Positions 23,471 through 35,114 of a DNA stretch of 64,000 nt are shown piece after piece. The stretch's first letter is position 1, and the number at the start of each line of letters is the position of its first letter. The position numbers were made by a program, and so were the translations under genes. This DNA comes from Lolium rigidum (taxonomy: Eukaryota; Streptophyta; Magnoliopsida; Poales; Poaceae). The stretch covers positions 272,437,687 to 272,501,686 of the forward strand of contig NC_061510.1 of assembly GCF_022539505.1 (NCBI RefSeq), written 5' to 3'. The notes beneath the pieces were generated by a model, which saw only the letters and a list, made by a program, of their open reading frames with translations, had not been told where the DNA came from and ran no database searches.

Positions 23471-23475
23471 CTAAT

Positions 23476-24853
23476 AGCTCGACAATTTTCCATTAAATGA
23501 TTCTCTACTCTCATATAGAAATTATTTTGCTTAACAATATAATTATCAAACTCATCTAAGCATTGAGGAGGAGGTTTTGAATACGGAATATCTTCCCTAG
23601 TAAAGCGTTCAAGAGAGTGTACCTCAATCATGGATGAAGGGGGAGTTATCTTACATAAATCTTCTATGGGAGGTAAATTCTTCACATCTTCGGATTTAAT
23701 ACCCTTCTCTTTAAGAGATTTCTTGGCTTCCCTCATATCTTCATCATTTAATTTAATCATACCCCTCTTCTTCAATATTGGTGTCGGGGTTGGTTCAGGT
23801 GTAGCCCAATCATCATGATTCCCGCCTATTCTAGCCAATAATTCTTCAGCGTCGTCTGGAGTTCTTTTCCTGAAAACACAACCAGCACAACTATCCAGGT
23901 ATGCCCTAGACTCGATGGTTAGTCCACTATAAAATATATCAAGTAAATCATGCTTTTCCAAATCATGTCCAGGCCGAGCTCTGATAAGAGAGCAAAATCT
24001 CGCCCAAGCCTCAGGCAATTTCTCTCCATCTTCCTGGTCAAAATTATAAATTCTCTTCACAGCAATATGGTGTGCACTAGCAGGAAAGTATTTCCGAAAG
24101 AAAACATCAAGCAGTTCACCTGGACTATCAATAGAATCAGGTGGCAAACTATTATACCAAGTTTTAGCCTCATCCTTTAATGAGAAAGGGAAAATTTTAG
24201 CAACGAAATAAGTACGCTTCTTAACATCATCAGAAAACAAGCTACTCTGAGTAGACAGCTCAATCATGTGTTCTACAGCACTTTATTTTTCAGTACCAGA
24301 AAAAGGTGTTTTCTCAACAATAGATATGTGAGATAAATCAAGAGAAAAATCATAATCCTTATCCTTAATGTTTATAGGAGATGTGGCAAATTTAGGATCA
24401 GGAGACAGTTTATATCTAACAGCACGTTGTGCAAGAAGCTTTTTAATATTACTTGCATCAGTAGTAGCATTGCATTTATCAATAAAATCATCATCAAGTT
24501 CCACATAATCTTCATCAAGATCATCACTAGAGTATTCAATAGACTCAGGTGAATTAACAGGTGTAGCAGCATTTTCATCAGGGGTTTCAGTACTTTCAAT
24601 TTGTCTAGACCTAGCAATTGTAGCATCTAGAAAAGATCCTAACGAACCATCATTATCAAGCACAACAGAAGCATCATAAAAATTATAAGAGGAACTTTCA
24701 GATCTAGCAGAAGTACCAGCATGTGAAGCTTGTGGTGGTGAAACAAGTTTATCTATCACAGATGGTGAATCAAGAGCAGCAGAGGTACTCGTAGTTGTAC
24801 CTTTTCTTGTAGTGGATGGTAATATGGCGACTTTAGTATCGCGAGGTTTACCC
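23476..24853 (-). pseudogene. Element A gag, 5' portion (Athila-like), one stop
   Basis: The minus-strand ATG at 24853 starts shortly after the primer site. N-terminal Ser/Thr-rich and acidic region, then the retrotransposon capsid core: FPFSLKDEAKTWYNSLPPDS, FFRKYFPASAHH, and WARFCSLIRARPGHDLEKHD. An in-frame TAA at 24285-24283 splits it. The Tat insertion at its target CTAAT cuts it at 23475; the rest is at 11608. Gag would form the cytoplasmic particle that packages the RNA. Confidence 0.85.
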
Positions 24854-24913
24854 ATGATGGAGAATTTGCAGCGAACAATATCAATCCAAGTGAACTTGCA
24901 AATAAAGCTATGC

Positions 24914-24931
24914 TCCCCGGCAACGGCGCCA
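24914..24931 (-). other. Element A primer-binding site (tRNA-Asp)
   Basis: TGGCGCCGTTGCCGGGGA on the minus strand, 11 bases inside the 5' LTR. It is complementary to the 3' end of plant tRNA-Asp including CCA. Athila-type elements use this primer. Confidence 0.88.
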
Positions 24932-24942
24932 GAAAATAGTCT

Positions 24943-26342
24943 TGATGTCCCACAAGTATAGGGGATCGCCACAGTCTTCGCGGGAAGTAAAACCCAATTT
25001 ATTGATTCGACACAAGGGGAGCCAAAGAATATTTGTAAGCCTTAACAGTGGAGTTGTCAATTCAGCTGCACTCGGAAACGAGACTTGCTCGCAAGAGTTT
25101 ATCGATAGTAACAGCTTTATAGCGATAGCGGTGGTGAAATATCGATAGCGATGTAACAAAGACAGCAGATCGATTATAGTAAACACGAGGATTAAAATAT
25201 CGTAGGCACAGGGATGGATGAACGGGCGTTGCATGGATGAGAGAAACTCATGTAACAATCAAGGTAGGGCATTTGCGGATAGTAATAAAACGGTATCCAA
25301 GTACTAATCAATCAATAGGCATGTGTTCCATATTTAGTCGTACGTGCTCGCAATGAGAAACTTGCACAACATCTTTTGTCCTACCAGCACGGTGGCAGCC
25401 GGACCTCTAGGGAATCTATCGGAAATTAAGGTACTCCTTTTAATAGAGCACCGGAGCAAAGCATTAACACTCCATGAACACATGTGATCCTCATATCACC
25501 GCCTTCCCCTTCGGTTGTCCCAATTTCTGTCACTTTGGGGCCTCGGGTTCCGGACAACAATACGTGTATACAACTTGCGAGTAAGATCATAAAGCAATGA
25601 ATATCATCATGAATTGATAACATGTTCAGATCTGAGATCATGGCACTCGGGCCCTAGTGACAAGCATTAAGCATAACAAGTTGCAACAATATCATAAAAG
25701 TACCAATTACTAACACTAGGCACTATGCCCTAACAATCTTATGCTATTACATGACCAATCTCATCCAATCCATACCATCCCCTTCAGCCTACAGCGGGGG
25801 CATTACTCACACATGGATGGGGGAAACATGGCTGGTCGATGAAGAGGCGTCGGTGGTGATGATGGCGATGATCTCCTCCAATTCCCCGTCCCGATGGAGT
25901 GCCAGAACGGAGTTTCTGGTCCCGAGACGGAGTTTCGCGATGGTGGCGGCGTTCTGGATGTCTTCTGGCGATTTCGTCTAACCCCCCGTGCGTTTTTAGG
26001 TCGAAGGCGTTAAGTAGTCGAAAAGGGGGCGTCGGAGGCTGGCCGAGGGGGCCTCACCATAGGGCGGCGCGCCCCCTCCTAGGCCGCGCCGGCCCATGGT
26101 GTGGGGGCCGTGGGCCCCCCCTGGCCTGCCCTTCTGGCTCCGTGAATCTTCTGGAAAAATAAGCCATTGGGCATTAATTCCGGGGATTTTCCTGAAAGTT
26201 GGATTTCTGCACAAAAACAAGACACCAGAGCAATTCTGCTGAAAACAGTGTTAGTCCGTGTTAGTTGTATCCAAAATACAAAAATTAGAGGCAAAACAAT
26301 AGCAAAAGTGTTTGGGAAAGTAGATACGTTTTGGACGTATCA
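24943..26342 (-). repeat. Element A 5' LTR (right copy)
   Basis: 1400 bp, TGATACGTCC to GGGACATCA on the minus strand, paired with 3080-4481. Bordered on the right by the GGGTT duplication. Confidence 0.9.
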
Positions 26343-26347
26343 GGGTT

Positions 26348-26396
26348 CCACTCAACGTTGCGCATAAATTCTCCTTCATCAACTCCGCGCTCAGCA
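26348..26396 (+). repeat. Element B 5' LTR, last 49 bp
   Basis: Matches 30997-31045 of the 3' LTR and ends TCAGCA. It shows that element A inserted 49 bp before the end of this LTR. Confidence 0.9.
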
Positions 26397-26407
26397 AAGA
26401 AATTTTA

Positions 26408-26425
26408 TGCCGTCGTTGCCGGGGA
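26408..26425 (+). other. Element B primer-binding site (degenerate tRNA-Asp)
   Basis: TGCCGTCGTTGCCGGGGA, differing at two positions from the tRNA-Asp primer site seen in element A, 11 bases inside the LTR. Confidence 0.75.
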
Positions 26426-26586
26426 GAAAAGCATCTCTTCTGCGAGGGGAGTCTCTCACTCTCAACTCTTTTACTTTGTTATTTTTTTGCTTGCATACTT
26501 TATTTTTATCTTGTTTGCATTTTATATCGAAAATCCAAAAAAATTAGTATAGCTTTTATTTCTGTTGCTTGCATTTTTCTTTTTCA

Positions 26587-26835
26587 ATGGATAGTCTCAT
26601 TACTATGTCGCCTGCGGGCATGATTTTCACTTTCAAGCAAGGGAGTGAGGAAAGTTTTAAGGAAGCTTACGATAGGAATTTTGATTGGATTGTTCCTGAG
26701 AATTTATTTGATGAAGAAAGTAAACCTAAAAGTGTTGAGAGAGGAACTTCAAAAACCACTATAGATAGCATAGAATGCCTGGTTAAAACTACTTTCATTC
26801 CCGATCTTAATGATTTCTCTCTTGATAATACTTGA
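26587..26835 (+). CDS. Element B small ORF (82 aa), relative of the element C1 protein
   Basis: ATG at 26587. The segment YDRNFDWIVPENLFDEESK and the tail with a 'V-K-T' motif align with the C-terminal third of the element C1 ORF (NYAWLVPENLFDESSKPK). It thus looks like a shortened version of that protein. It is the only coding frame of element B and has no recognised enzymatic motif. Function unknown. Confidence 0.6.
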   Translation: MDSLITMSPAGMIFTFKQGSEESFKEAYDRNFDWIVPENLFDEESKPKSVERGTSKTTIDSIECLVKTTFIPDLNDFSLDNT

Positions 26836-29494
26836 TTTGCACCCTTTCTGCGTCTAGCTCAAAGACGTTAAAGAAAAGCGCTTATGGGAGACAACCCATG
26901 TTTTATTTCTGTTATTTTTGCTTTGTTGAGTCTTGGAAGTTATTTCTACTGTAATAACCGCTCCTTATCGTTTTTATTTCGTCTTTGTGCCAAGGGTAGT
27001 CTCTAATAGAAAGAAAGCAGTGTTTGGGGTATTTGCAATTCTGAAACAGATTATGTGCTGGTCACGAAAAAACAAATTAAAAATCGCCAGAACGTTATTT
27101 TGAGCTGAATTTTTTTTTGCTTATTCCCCAGTATGTTAGATAACTTTCGTTAGTTTAGAATTTTTCGATTTGATCAACAGAACTATTTCTTTAATTTTGA
27201 TCTCTTCCTGCTGGTATGTTTTGACAGATTTTTGCCATGTTTTGCATTTGCGTCTTATGCTTCGTCTTTTTTAGTTCTTTTGTGAAAAAAGAGCTTTGGG
27301 AAGAAGTAGCTACAGTAGCATATGTTAAAATGAGTGTTTGATATGTGCCATTACTGAAGCCTTGTTGGTTTGATATATTTTTATTTGCACTAATGTTGCT
27401 AATAAATTGTGCTGAGTTTTGTGTGAAGGAAGTTTTTAAGTGCAGGGAGAGAAGAATGATGCAATAAGATGAAGCATGGACAAGAGCTCAAGCTTGGGGA
27501 TGTCCCCTGGACCCCCCAAGAAATATCCAAGAAGTACAAGCGTCAAAGCTTGGGGATGCCCAAGGCATCCCCTCTTCATCAACAAAAAGCACTAGGTCAT
27601 TTTTCAACACGCTATATTTTTATTTCTTCATGTGATATGTGTTATCCTTGGAGCGTCTTTATTTTTTTCTGTGTTTTTACTTTTAATAAAGTTGGATCCC
27701 ATCATTCATGTTTACTTTGGAGTGAGACACGCTCCACCGCTTTGCATATTTATTTTGGAGTGAGACACGCTGCACTATTTTGCATGTTTATTTTGGAGTG
27801 AGACACGCTCCACTGTTATGCATTTTGCGTTGGAGAGAGACACGCTCCACTTTTATATTTATTTGATTTTCAATAGCTCTCTGGACATTTACTTGTTTTT
27901 CATATATGAGAGTTATTTGGTTTCATTTGGTTGGCGTTGGAAGCATGAAAAAAAGTTTTATGGGTATGTGATGCAAATGGAAGCATTTTTAGACTGTGGC
28001 ATAGTTATTTTTGCATATCTTGCTAGATGTTATTCTCATGATGAGCTTGTTAATTATGTTTTCATTATGATTAGTCTCAAATACTGAGAGTGTTTAGTGT
28101 GTCATTGAAGGTTTCATGCATTGTTTTTAGCATACAATAAAAAAGCATAATCTTGTGGTATATATTCTCCTGCGAATGTTTTTATTTGGGTCGACTTGGC
28201 ACATGTTTTGCAACATATTATGAATACATTCCAGTCAATTCTTGCCTCTATGATCATTTAGTTTGCAACTTGTGTATAACTTTATGCTTTTATTAATATA
28301 TTTTGTCGTTGTGCATGATTATGACCATTATGCTCTCTTAGTTGGTCGCACCCGGTATTTTTCTAGCCTCCATTTGTGTGAGTATTTTATTCATGCATCC
28401 AACCACCAAAAACCAAATATGCCAAAGTGTCCACCATATCTACCTATATGTGGTATTTCATTGCCATTCCATAGTAGTTTGCTTGTGTACTACCTTTAAA
28501 ACATTGAAACAGTTCCTTGTTTTGTGACATTGTTTTTAGCTCATGAGGAAGTAAATTAAAATTGTGGTTGTCGTCTTCCATACTAGTTAAGTAACTCAAA
28601 GAATCGCGAGCTTCATCTTGCTTGTCATATAAAAAATTATTTAAAAAAGAGCTGGTTTGACCACAACTTCCAATAGGGGAAGAAAATAGGAAAATTATAA
28701 GAAAAGGGCACTCCTCCATGGTTTGTGATTAATTGGTCGGCACCAGAGGATTCGGTTAGCTATGGTATGTGTAAGCAAAGGTTGGGAGGAGTGTCACAAT
28801 TTTATAAGTAGTATAAATGAAAAGAGGCTCCGCCCAAATATTGCGGAACCACTCTCAAACTTTCTTAGTATGGAAGATGACAATAGCTCTTTTTACTACT
28901 CGTTGACATGAACAATCACCTCTCAAAAGTGCATTTTGTACTCTTGTTGTTTCAATAAAAAGCTCTAGCACATGAGTGATCTTACTTGCCTCTCAAAGAG
29001 AGACCTTCTTTTACTTTTATGTTGAGTCCCCACCTTCTAGTTTATGCACCACTTATGAGAGCATAGTTGTCATTCTTAGTTTTATGTGCATGGTCCCAAT
29101 ATTATATTGATTGATTCATAATTATGGTATTGCTTGTTCAAACTTTTTTTTTCTAGTCATCCTTATAATCTTTTAAAGGTGTCCAAGCATTTATGTTTTG
29201 CTTCCACTTATGGGACAAGCTGAGTACCACTTTACTATGTATCTATGCTATGCTCTTGACAATCACTTTGCTTTCCATGCACGTTATACATTTTCTTTTG
29301 TTTGATTAATATTCATGTTTTAGCATGGTTATTAAGTTTCATTGTTTGATTATATCTATCATGCTTATGTTAGGATTCTATGATTCCAGCTATGGTTGCT
29401 TTTACACTTAGATTGATCAAAGTAGTGTGATAGCATGTCACCTCAAAAATTATCCGTTTGTTATCACTTACCTACCCGGGGATGACCAGGAGTT
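26836..29494 (+). other. Element B non-coding interior
   Basis: 2.7 kb without a supported gene. It has two internal copies of AAGCTTGGGGATG-like strings (about 27490 and 27547), a short tandem array (27708-27860), and a tail shared in reverse with element A. Confidence 0.6.
27708..27860 (+). repeat. Tandem repeat, about 38 bp x 4
   Basis: Four head-to-tail units built on TTTGGAGTGAGACACGCTCC followed by a T-rich end with GCAT. The last unit begins GTTGGAGAGAGACACGC. Element C1 has a single related unit near 46935. Confidence 0.85.
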
Positions 29495-29508
29495 AAGCTT
29501 GGGGATGT
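29495..29508 (+). other. Element B polypurine tract
   Basis: AAGCTTGGGGATGT directly before the 3' LTR, the same motif type as in elements A and C1. Confidence 0.8.
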
Positions 29509-31045
29509 TGATACGTCCCAAGCGTATCTATAATTTTTGATGCTCCATGCTTGTTTTGTTACAATTCTTATATGTTTTATGTGCACTTTTCCACACTTTT
29601 TAGAATTTTTTGGGACTAACCTATTGACGCAGTGTCAGTTCCTGTTTTCTGATGTTTTTGTGTTTCAGAAAAGTTGTACATGAAAGTTGTACATGAAAGT
29701 TTCTCGGAAGGACACGCGTAGGAGAGCTGCCACATGACAGTACACAGGGCATGCGCGGCCCCACCCTTGGTCGTGCCTGGCCCATGTACTGGCGCCTCGT
29801 TGCCTCGTTTGCTCCGCCCTTCCGCCTATTTATTCCTCGTATCGGAAAAACCCCAGGGACCCGAGCCTCCATCCACGAAAATTTCTGACGCCGCCGTCAA
29901 CCGAAACCCTAGTTCTGGAGGGTTCTGCAGTCCATCCCGGCACCCTGCCGGAGAGGGAAATCACTGCCGGAGGCCTCTACATCGCCATGTCTTCATCTGA
30001 GGTGATATTTGAGTAGTTATCCACGGGACCATGGGTCCATAGCAGTAGCTAGATGGTTGTCCTCTCCTTGTTGTGCTTCATCTATAGATCTTGTGAGCTG
30101 CCTAACATGATCAAGATCATCTATTTGTAATTGGTACATGTTGGTTTGATGTGGATCCGATTTATAGAGAGATTGCTTTGGTTGAGATTATGTATTATGT
30201 TATTATGATCTTGCATGCTCTCCGTTTCTAGTAGATGCTCTGGCCAAGTAGATGCTAGCGACTCCAAGAGAGAGTATTTATGCTCGATAGTGGGTTCATG
30301 CCTCTATTTAACCATGAGAAATGACCTTGTTCTCTACGGTTGTAGATGTGATGTTGCTACTAGGGAGAAAACATCGGTGTTCTATTCAAGGGTAGCTTCA
30401 TCGTTTACTTTACACACATTGCTTAAAGCGATAGTCCGTTGGTTGCAACTTAATACTGGAGGGTGTCGTGGCTGCAATCCTGAAGGTGGATTATTAGTCA
30501 GATGTAGTTGGATTACGGTCTATGTATATTGTTGTAACGTTCGCATACTTTCATAGCATGTATTCTGCACCAACCATTAGCGTAGAATCTTTGTTTGTCA
30601 ATTGCTCATCTGTAATTTGTTTACCCAGCATATTTACTTTATTGGGAGGCGCCTCTAGTGAACTTTGGATCCCGGTCATTCTTCTTTTAATTGCAATCTT
30701 CTACAGTATTTTCCTGTTCTGTTCTCTGCAAATAATTCTTTTTTCACACAGTTCATTTAATCCTTTGTTTTCAGCAAAATCAGTGAGCTTGACAACCTCG
30801 CTGAAAGTTGGGGACAAAGTACTTGGTTGTTTATGTGCAGGTCTCCACGTTGCTGCTAACGCCGGCAGTGCGCCCTGCCACGAGTTGGTTCACAACACCT
30901 CGGGAGAGAACGTTTTTCTCCTACTGGTCGATAAATCTTGGTTTCTTACTGAGGGAAAACTTCCTGCTGTGCTCATCATACCTTCCTCTTGGGGTTCCAC
31001 TCAACGTTGCGCATAAATTCTCCTTCATCAACTCCGCGCTCAGCA
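29509..31045 (+). repeat. Element B 3' LTR (1537 bp)
   Basis: TGATACGTCCCAAG to TCAGCA, followed by GGGCG. Near 29690 a 14-base duplication and a deletion of about 50 bp distinguish it from the 5' LTR. It ends about 920 bp upstream of the FAHD1 start codon. Confidence 0.92.
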
Positions 31046-31219
31046 GGGCGTATTGTGGATTCTTATCTGTTGTTGAACAAGTTAAATTTGACAAAGTATT
31101 TGTTGGTCACGAAAGTTATTTGCCATATTTATCATGTTAGGATGTTCATTGCCATTGTTTGTTATTATAGTTTTACATTAGTTCTTAGTGGTGCTATTTT
31201 AGGTGGTGTTTTGAAATAT

Positions 31220-31570
31220 GGTAGCATATGCTCCCTATATTTTGAAATGCATCTTACACATATTTTAAAGTTCAAAAAAATTGAAATAAAAAATTCGCAC
31301 GTACATCTTCACGTGCTACGCGCTCACAAAGTCGTTTTTATAGAAAATGAACTTATGATGTGACGTGTGTAAAAAAGATAAAATTTAGTGTTGAAAATAA
31401 TGCTTTTCACAGGATAAGTTTTCTCTTTTCTACATAGGCCACAAAAAATATTATTTTTTCGTGAAACTTGACGCATACACATATATTATGGAGATGTACA
31501 TGTAGAATTTTTTGTCAAAATTTTTCCACACTTCGAAATATGTTTTGTTAGTAGAGGGAGCATAGGCACC
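31220..31570. mobile_element. Probable MITE with 'ATGCTCCCT' terminal repeats
   Basis: Left end GGTAGCATATGCTCCCT and reverse-complemented right end GGTGCCTATGCTCCCT are matching inverted repeats around an AT-rich, non-coding core of about 350 bp. No clear target duplication, so the superfamily is open. It lies in the FAHD1 upstream region. Confidence 0.5.
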
Positions 31571-31964
31571 CAGGAGCCGAATTGAATTTCCATGTTGCTA
31601 TTTAGGTACTTCTATACTCTCTTTTATATTGTACTTAGTAATTATCTAGTAGCATCTCTACTTAGTTTCCTGGTACTTAGAAAAATGAGAGATATATTTT
31701 TATATAAATAAAAAAGTAGCCGTTGACTTTTTTTTTGGTAAAACAGTTATTGAGATGGGTTGTGTCCATATTTTGCACGTAAAAAGGTTGAAGGGCCCAG
31801 TAGCCATATAATCTGGGCCTTAGTATGCACACTTCTTCTGAGCAAAACAAAAACGGCCTAATTCGTTCGTCCTGTCCCTGAAAAAAAAAATCATACCTCC
31901 TCTCTTCGCTCCTCCTTCCGTCGCCACCTGACCTGGGACCTAGGAAGTCGGAGCTCTCGCGGCC
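31571..31964 (+). promoter_or_regulatory. FAHD1 upstream region and 5' leader
   Basis: Between the MITE and the start codon. The last 80 bases are CT-rich (CTCCTCTCTTCGCTCCTCC), typical of grass 5' leaders, and the start context GCGGCCATGGCG is strong. No clear TATA box. Confidence 0.5.
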
Positions 31965-34900
31965 ATGGCGACAGCGGCGGCGCAGAGGCTCCTCGCGGCG
32001 AGCACGAAGATCGTCGGGGCCGGGCGCAACTACATCTCCCGCGCCAAAGATGCCAGCAACCCTGTCCTCAAGGTCCACCCCCATCTCTGTCTCTGACCCC
32101 CTTCCGATCCCAAGACACGGAGCACCCTTCTTCCAACGCGGCAGTCTCTGATCCGGTCGCGACAGCGGCGCGATGGCCTTGTTACTCTGCTTGCAGGAAC
32201 CAGTCCTCTTCCTGAAGCCTACGACTTCATTCCTCCACGCCGGCCCGGCCGCCGGGCCCATCGAGGTGCCCGAGCCGCTCGAGTCGCTGCACCACGAGGT
32301 CGAGCTCGCCGTCGTCATCTCCAAACGCGCGCGCGACGTCCCCGAGGCCTCCGCCATGGATTTCGTCGGAGGTAATTAAGTGGCGTGGTTATGGGATGCC
32401 ATCCTTGCGCCATTACCGCTGTTAAGAATTGCGATCTGAAGAATATTTCGACATGAGTGACTTGCGTCAGTGCAACTGCAAAATTTGGTGACAATGTACC
32501 TCCAAAGTCAACTAGGAGGTGCCCCGTGTTTGACAGGCTGGTTGGAGAATGCAGACAAATTCTAGAATAGACAAAAGCTCTTGGCATTATTTTGTTCAAT
32601 CGTAAATGTGGGTTCTGCTGAGCTAAGTCACATTTTTTTTGTTTCCTGCTGAGCGCTGTTCTCTTCTCATGGTCACATTTGACATCTACTTGTAATCTGC
32701 ATTTTGGTATCAGAGGGGGACATGTGTACAACTTCTGCTGTCTGACTATCAGTGGTATTAAGCGCTCAGTATTTAACTGACATCCACAGGCGCGCTAGTC
32801 ACCCGAGTCACCAACTGGAGTGCTTAAGTTCAAGGGTGTCGTCACTACTGGAGCCACTACACGCAATTGTTTCCTGATGTCTCCCATTCCCATATCCCCA
32901 ACTCTCCTGGATATCTATCATGTTATTCAGTTGGAGAAACCCCACTACATGTTCAGGTTTGAAAATTTCAGTCAGCAAGGTGACTCGTTTTTTCCACAAA
33001 ATAGCAGAAATTGCTCTCTTTCTTCACATGACACTATCTACTCTGTCGTCTGTCGATCCACAAAAACTACACTCACCACACCATATTGGCTTCTCTTGAG
33101 AGAATATAACATTTTTTCTTTCTGCACATATTATCCAAGAGGGTTGTGATGGCAGCGGTGGCGGGTGAGTGAAGGTTCAACTATATGTGTCCATAGCTGT
33201 ATGTGTTGACGAGCGTAAACTAAACTTGAGTTTGGTGAGAACATTTATTCGGAATCATCCTTCTGAACTAATTTAAATTTAGACCTGAGTTTGACCCTTT
33301 TTCACGTCTTGTTGTGACATTATGACTACTTTTACCTTAGTCGGGATTACTATCTGTGGTAGTTGACTGGACGCATAATACAGACATGTATTCATTGAGG
33401 ATGTACCCGAGATGAAACATATATAGTGGTGTGGTGCTACCTATTTAGGTGCCCACGAGATCAGACATTGGACCGCATCCAACCCAAATTTAATACATGT
33501 TCATATGTGAAAGGCTCCGGCCATGGGTGTCTTGTTTGGTGGATTTCCCCTGGTTTTTTTAATGCTCTATAAAATAGAACCTTTTGTGGTCTCATTCTTG
33601 TTTATTCTTAACTTCTTGTTGATGTAGCAGCCATCAAAAGTATGAGTCGGTGAAAAGTTATTCACTTGTTTTTTCAGCTATGACATACCAAACTCTATAT
33701 AACTGCTTACATTGTCGGTTTTCCCAGGTTATGCACTTGCTTTGGACATGTCGTCGAATGATCTGCAATCCGCTTCTAAGGTTTGCAGTAACAGCTGTAG
33801 CTTTCTTTGGTCTTGTTCTACCTATCATATTTTGTTGCTTGTTTCCATCTCCCATTGCCGGTAGTTGTTGGAAGTCTAAATATGGATAGATCATTCAAGT
33901 TATGCAAAATAAATTTAGCAAAAGATACATCATGATCTTTGAAGTTTCTCCTTCCCAGTGATCAGGTCAATTAGTTGTTGAAATATGGGTGTGAACATTT
34001 GACCTGCGTAAACAAATTCACCAATAAACAACATGATGTATTCTCAAAAGTTGCATGTTTGTGCAATCATTTGAAGAAACACAAACCTGCTAGTTCCGTT
34101 TTGGCATGTGGTTACTTCTTGTAATCTTTCCATCCAGCAAATTTGACATAATGGTTTTAGGCCTATCTTTGTGCAGAACTTGTAGTAACTACTGATCAGC
34201 ATGCCCTTATATAAGCTATAAGTAAACGCACAGTCCCATAGTGTAACACATATTTTTTCTCTTCTCAAACTTTCCGTAGTTATAACAAATGAAATTTGTA
34301 GTCTGCAGGTCTTCCGTGGACTTTGGGTAAAGTACAGGACACGTTTACTCCAATTAGTGCGGTGGTAAGCAATGCTTTCTCTTACCCAGACATGAGGACA
34401 TTATTACTTATATATGTAAATATTTGAGTATAATAAATCCACCTTGCTTTCATTGTGGATGAAAACACATGGAATAAGTCGAGAGCATAAATAAATTTGT
34501 GGAAGTGGTAACAACCCTCCGTTGCGGTCTCATGACATTTGATAATTCCTTATATCACTTGTGTACCTGAACATTATATAGGTAATTCCATTACCGTGAT
34601 AATCTATGCTTCTGAATACCATTAACAATGGTTTTCTGTTAAACAGATTCCCAAGTCAGCCATCAAGAATCCCTATGATCTAGAGCTCTGGCTAAAGGTA
34701 ATTATACAATTATGTGCTGATTCTGTTTATTGCAGCCTGAAGTAATAAAAGTAATGGCAAAAAATTAACAAGCATTAAACAATCATATCCAGGTAGATGA
34801 TGAACTTAGGCAGAAGGGGCTTACAAGTGATATGATATTCAAGATTCCTTTTCTGATCAGTTATATAAGTTCCATCATGACATTAATGGAGGGTGATGTG

Positions 34901-35114
34901 ATATTGACAGGTAAAGTCTGTTTTTCTTCCTGCTAATGCATCTGTTTTAGTGGCTTAAGGAATATCTTTATCCATTATTCATGGATCCTCTGCAGGCACT
35001 CCTCCAGATGGTGTAGGCCCTGTCCGAGTAGGACAGAAGATCAAAGCTGGTATAACTGACCTGATTGATGTAGAGTTTGATGTTCAGAGGCGCATACGCC
35101 CATTTTCTAGCTGA
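31965..35114 (+). CDS. FAHD1: FAHD1-type acylpyruvase / oxaloacetate decarboxylase, seven exons
   Basis: Exons 31965-32072, 32197-32371, 33728-33780, 34302-34364, 34647-34697, 34793-34910 and 34996-35114, all with GT-AG introns, join in frame to 687 bases (228 residues), normal for FAHD1 proteins. It has the fumarylacetoacetate-hydrolase fold. The EPVLFLKP start of the core, [11 protein letters not shown] with the two metal-binding Glu residues, ALDM with the metal Asp, [26 protein letters not shown] and [17 protein letters not shown] are all present. Family members cleave acylpyruvates or decarboxylate oxaloacetate with Mg or Mn and are usually mitochondrial. The Ala/Arg-rich N-terminus could be a targeting peptide. 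Exon 4 uses the AG at 34300-34301; the AG seven bases later would break the frame. It looks intact. The exact substrate in plants is not settled by sequence. Confidence 0.92.

Larger units (their letters stand above)
3080..26342 (-). mobile_element. Element A: Athila-like (Sabrina-type) gypsy LTR retrotransposon lacking RT and integrase
   Basis: Two LTRs in minus orientation (3080-4481 and 24943-26342, 1402 and 1400 bp) are flanked by a perfect GGGTT duplication (3075-3079, 26343-26347). A primer site matching the 3' end of plant tRNA-Asp lies at 24914-24931 and a polypurine tract at 4482-4495. Reading on the minus strand, the order is LTR, PBS, gag (24853 down, continuing at 11608), protease (about 11120-10331), a later reading frame (about 9639-8432), PPT, LTR. 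No RT, RNase H or integrase is visible. Two later insertions interrupt it: a Tat element in gag (11614-23470) and a solo LTR (5909-7503). The Athila/Sabrina assignment rests on the tRNA-Asp primer and the gag and protease motifs; I could not compare it with a library. Confidence 0.9.
1545..31045 (+). mobile_element. Element B: non-autonomous gypsy-type LTR retrotransposon, split by element A
   Basis: The 5' LTR starts at 1545 (TGATACGTCCC) and is cut at 3079 by element A. It resumes at 26348 and ends at 26396 (GCTCAGCA). The 3' LTR is 29509-31045. The flanks are GGGTG (1540-1544) and GGGCG (31046-31050), a target-site duplication with one mismatch. The unsplit 5' LTR would be about 1584 bp against 1537 bp for the 3' copy; the difference is mainly a deletion of about 50 bp near 29700 in the 3' copy. 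The interior (26397-29508) holds a primer site, one short reading frame and a polypurine tract but no protease, RT, RNase H or integrase. Mobilisation would have to be in trans. It is the oldest element of the nest. Confidence 0.88.

Noticed and set aside
31677..32357. 226-residue minus-strand frame over the FAHD1 start
   Set aside because: Antisense shadow of FAHD1 exons 1 and 2; the plus strand has a complete spliced gene with family motifs.
34309..34364. FAHD1 exon 4 starting at 34309 (AG at 34307-34308)
   Set aside because: It would shift the frame to a stop within 20 codons. The AG at 34300-34301 gives the conserved [10 protein letters not shown] reading.
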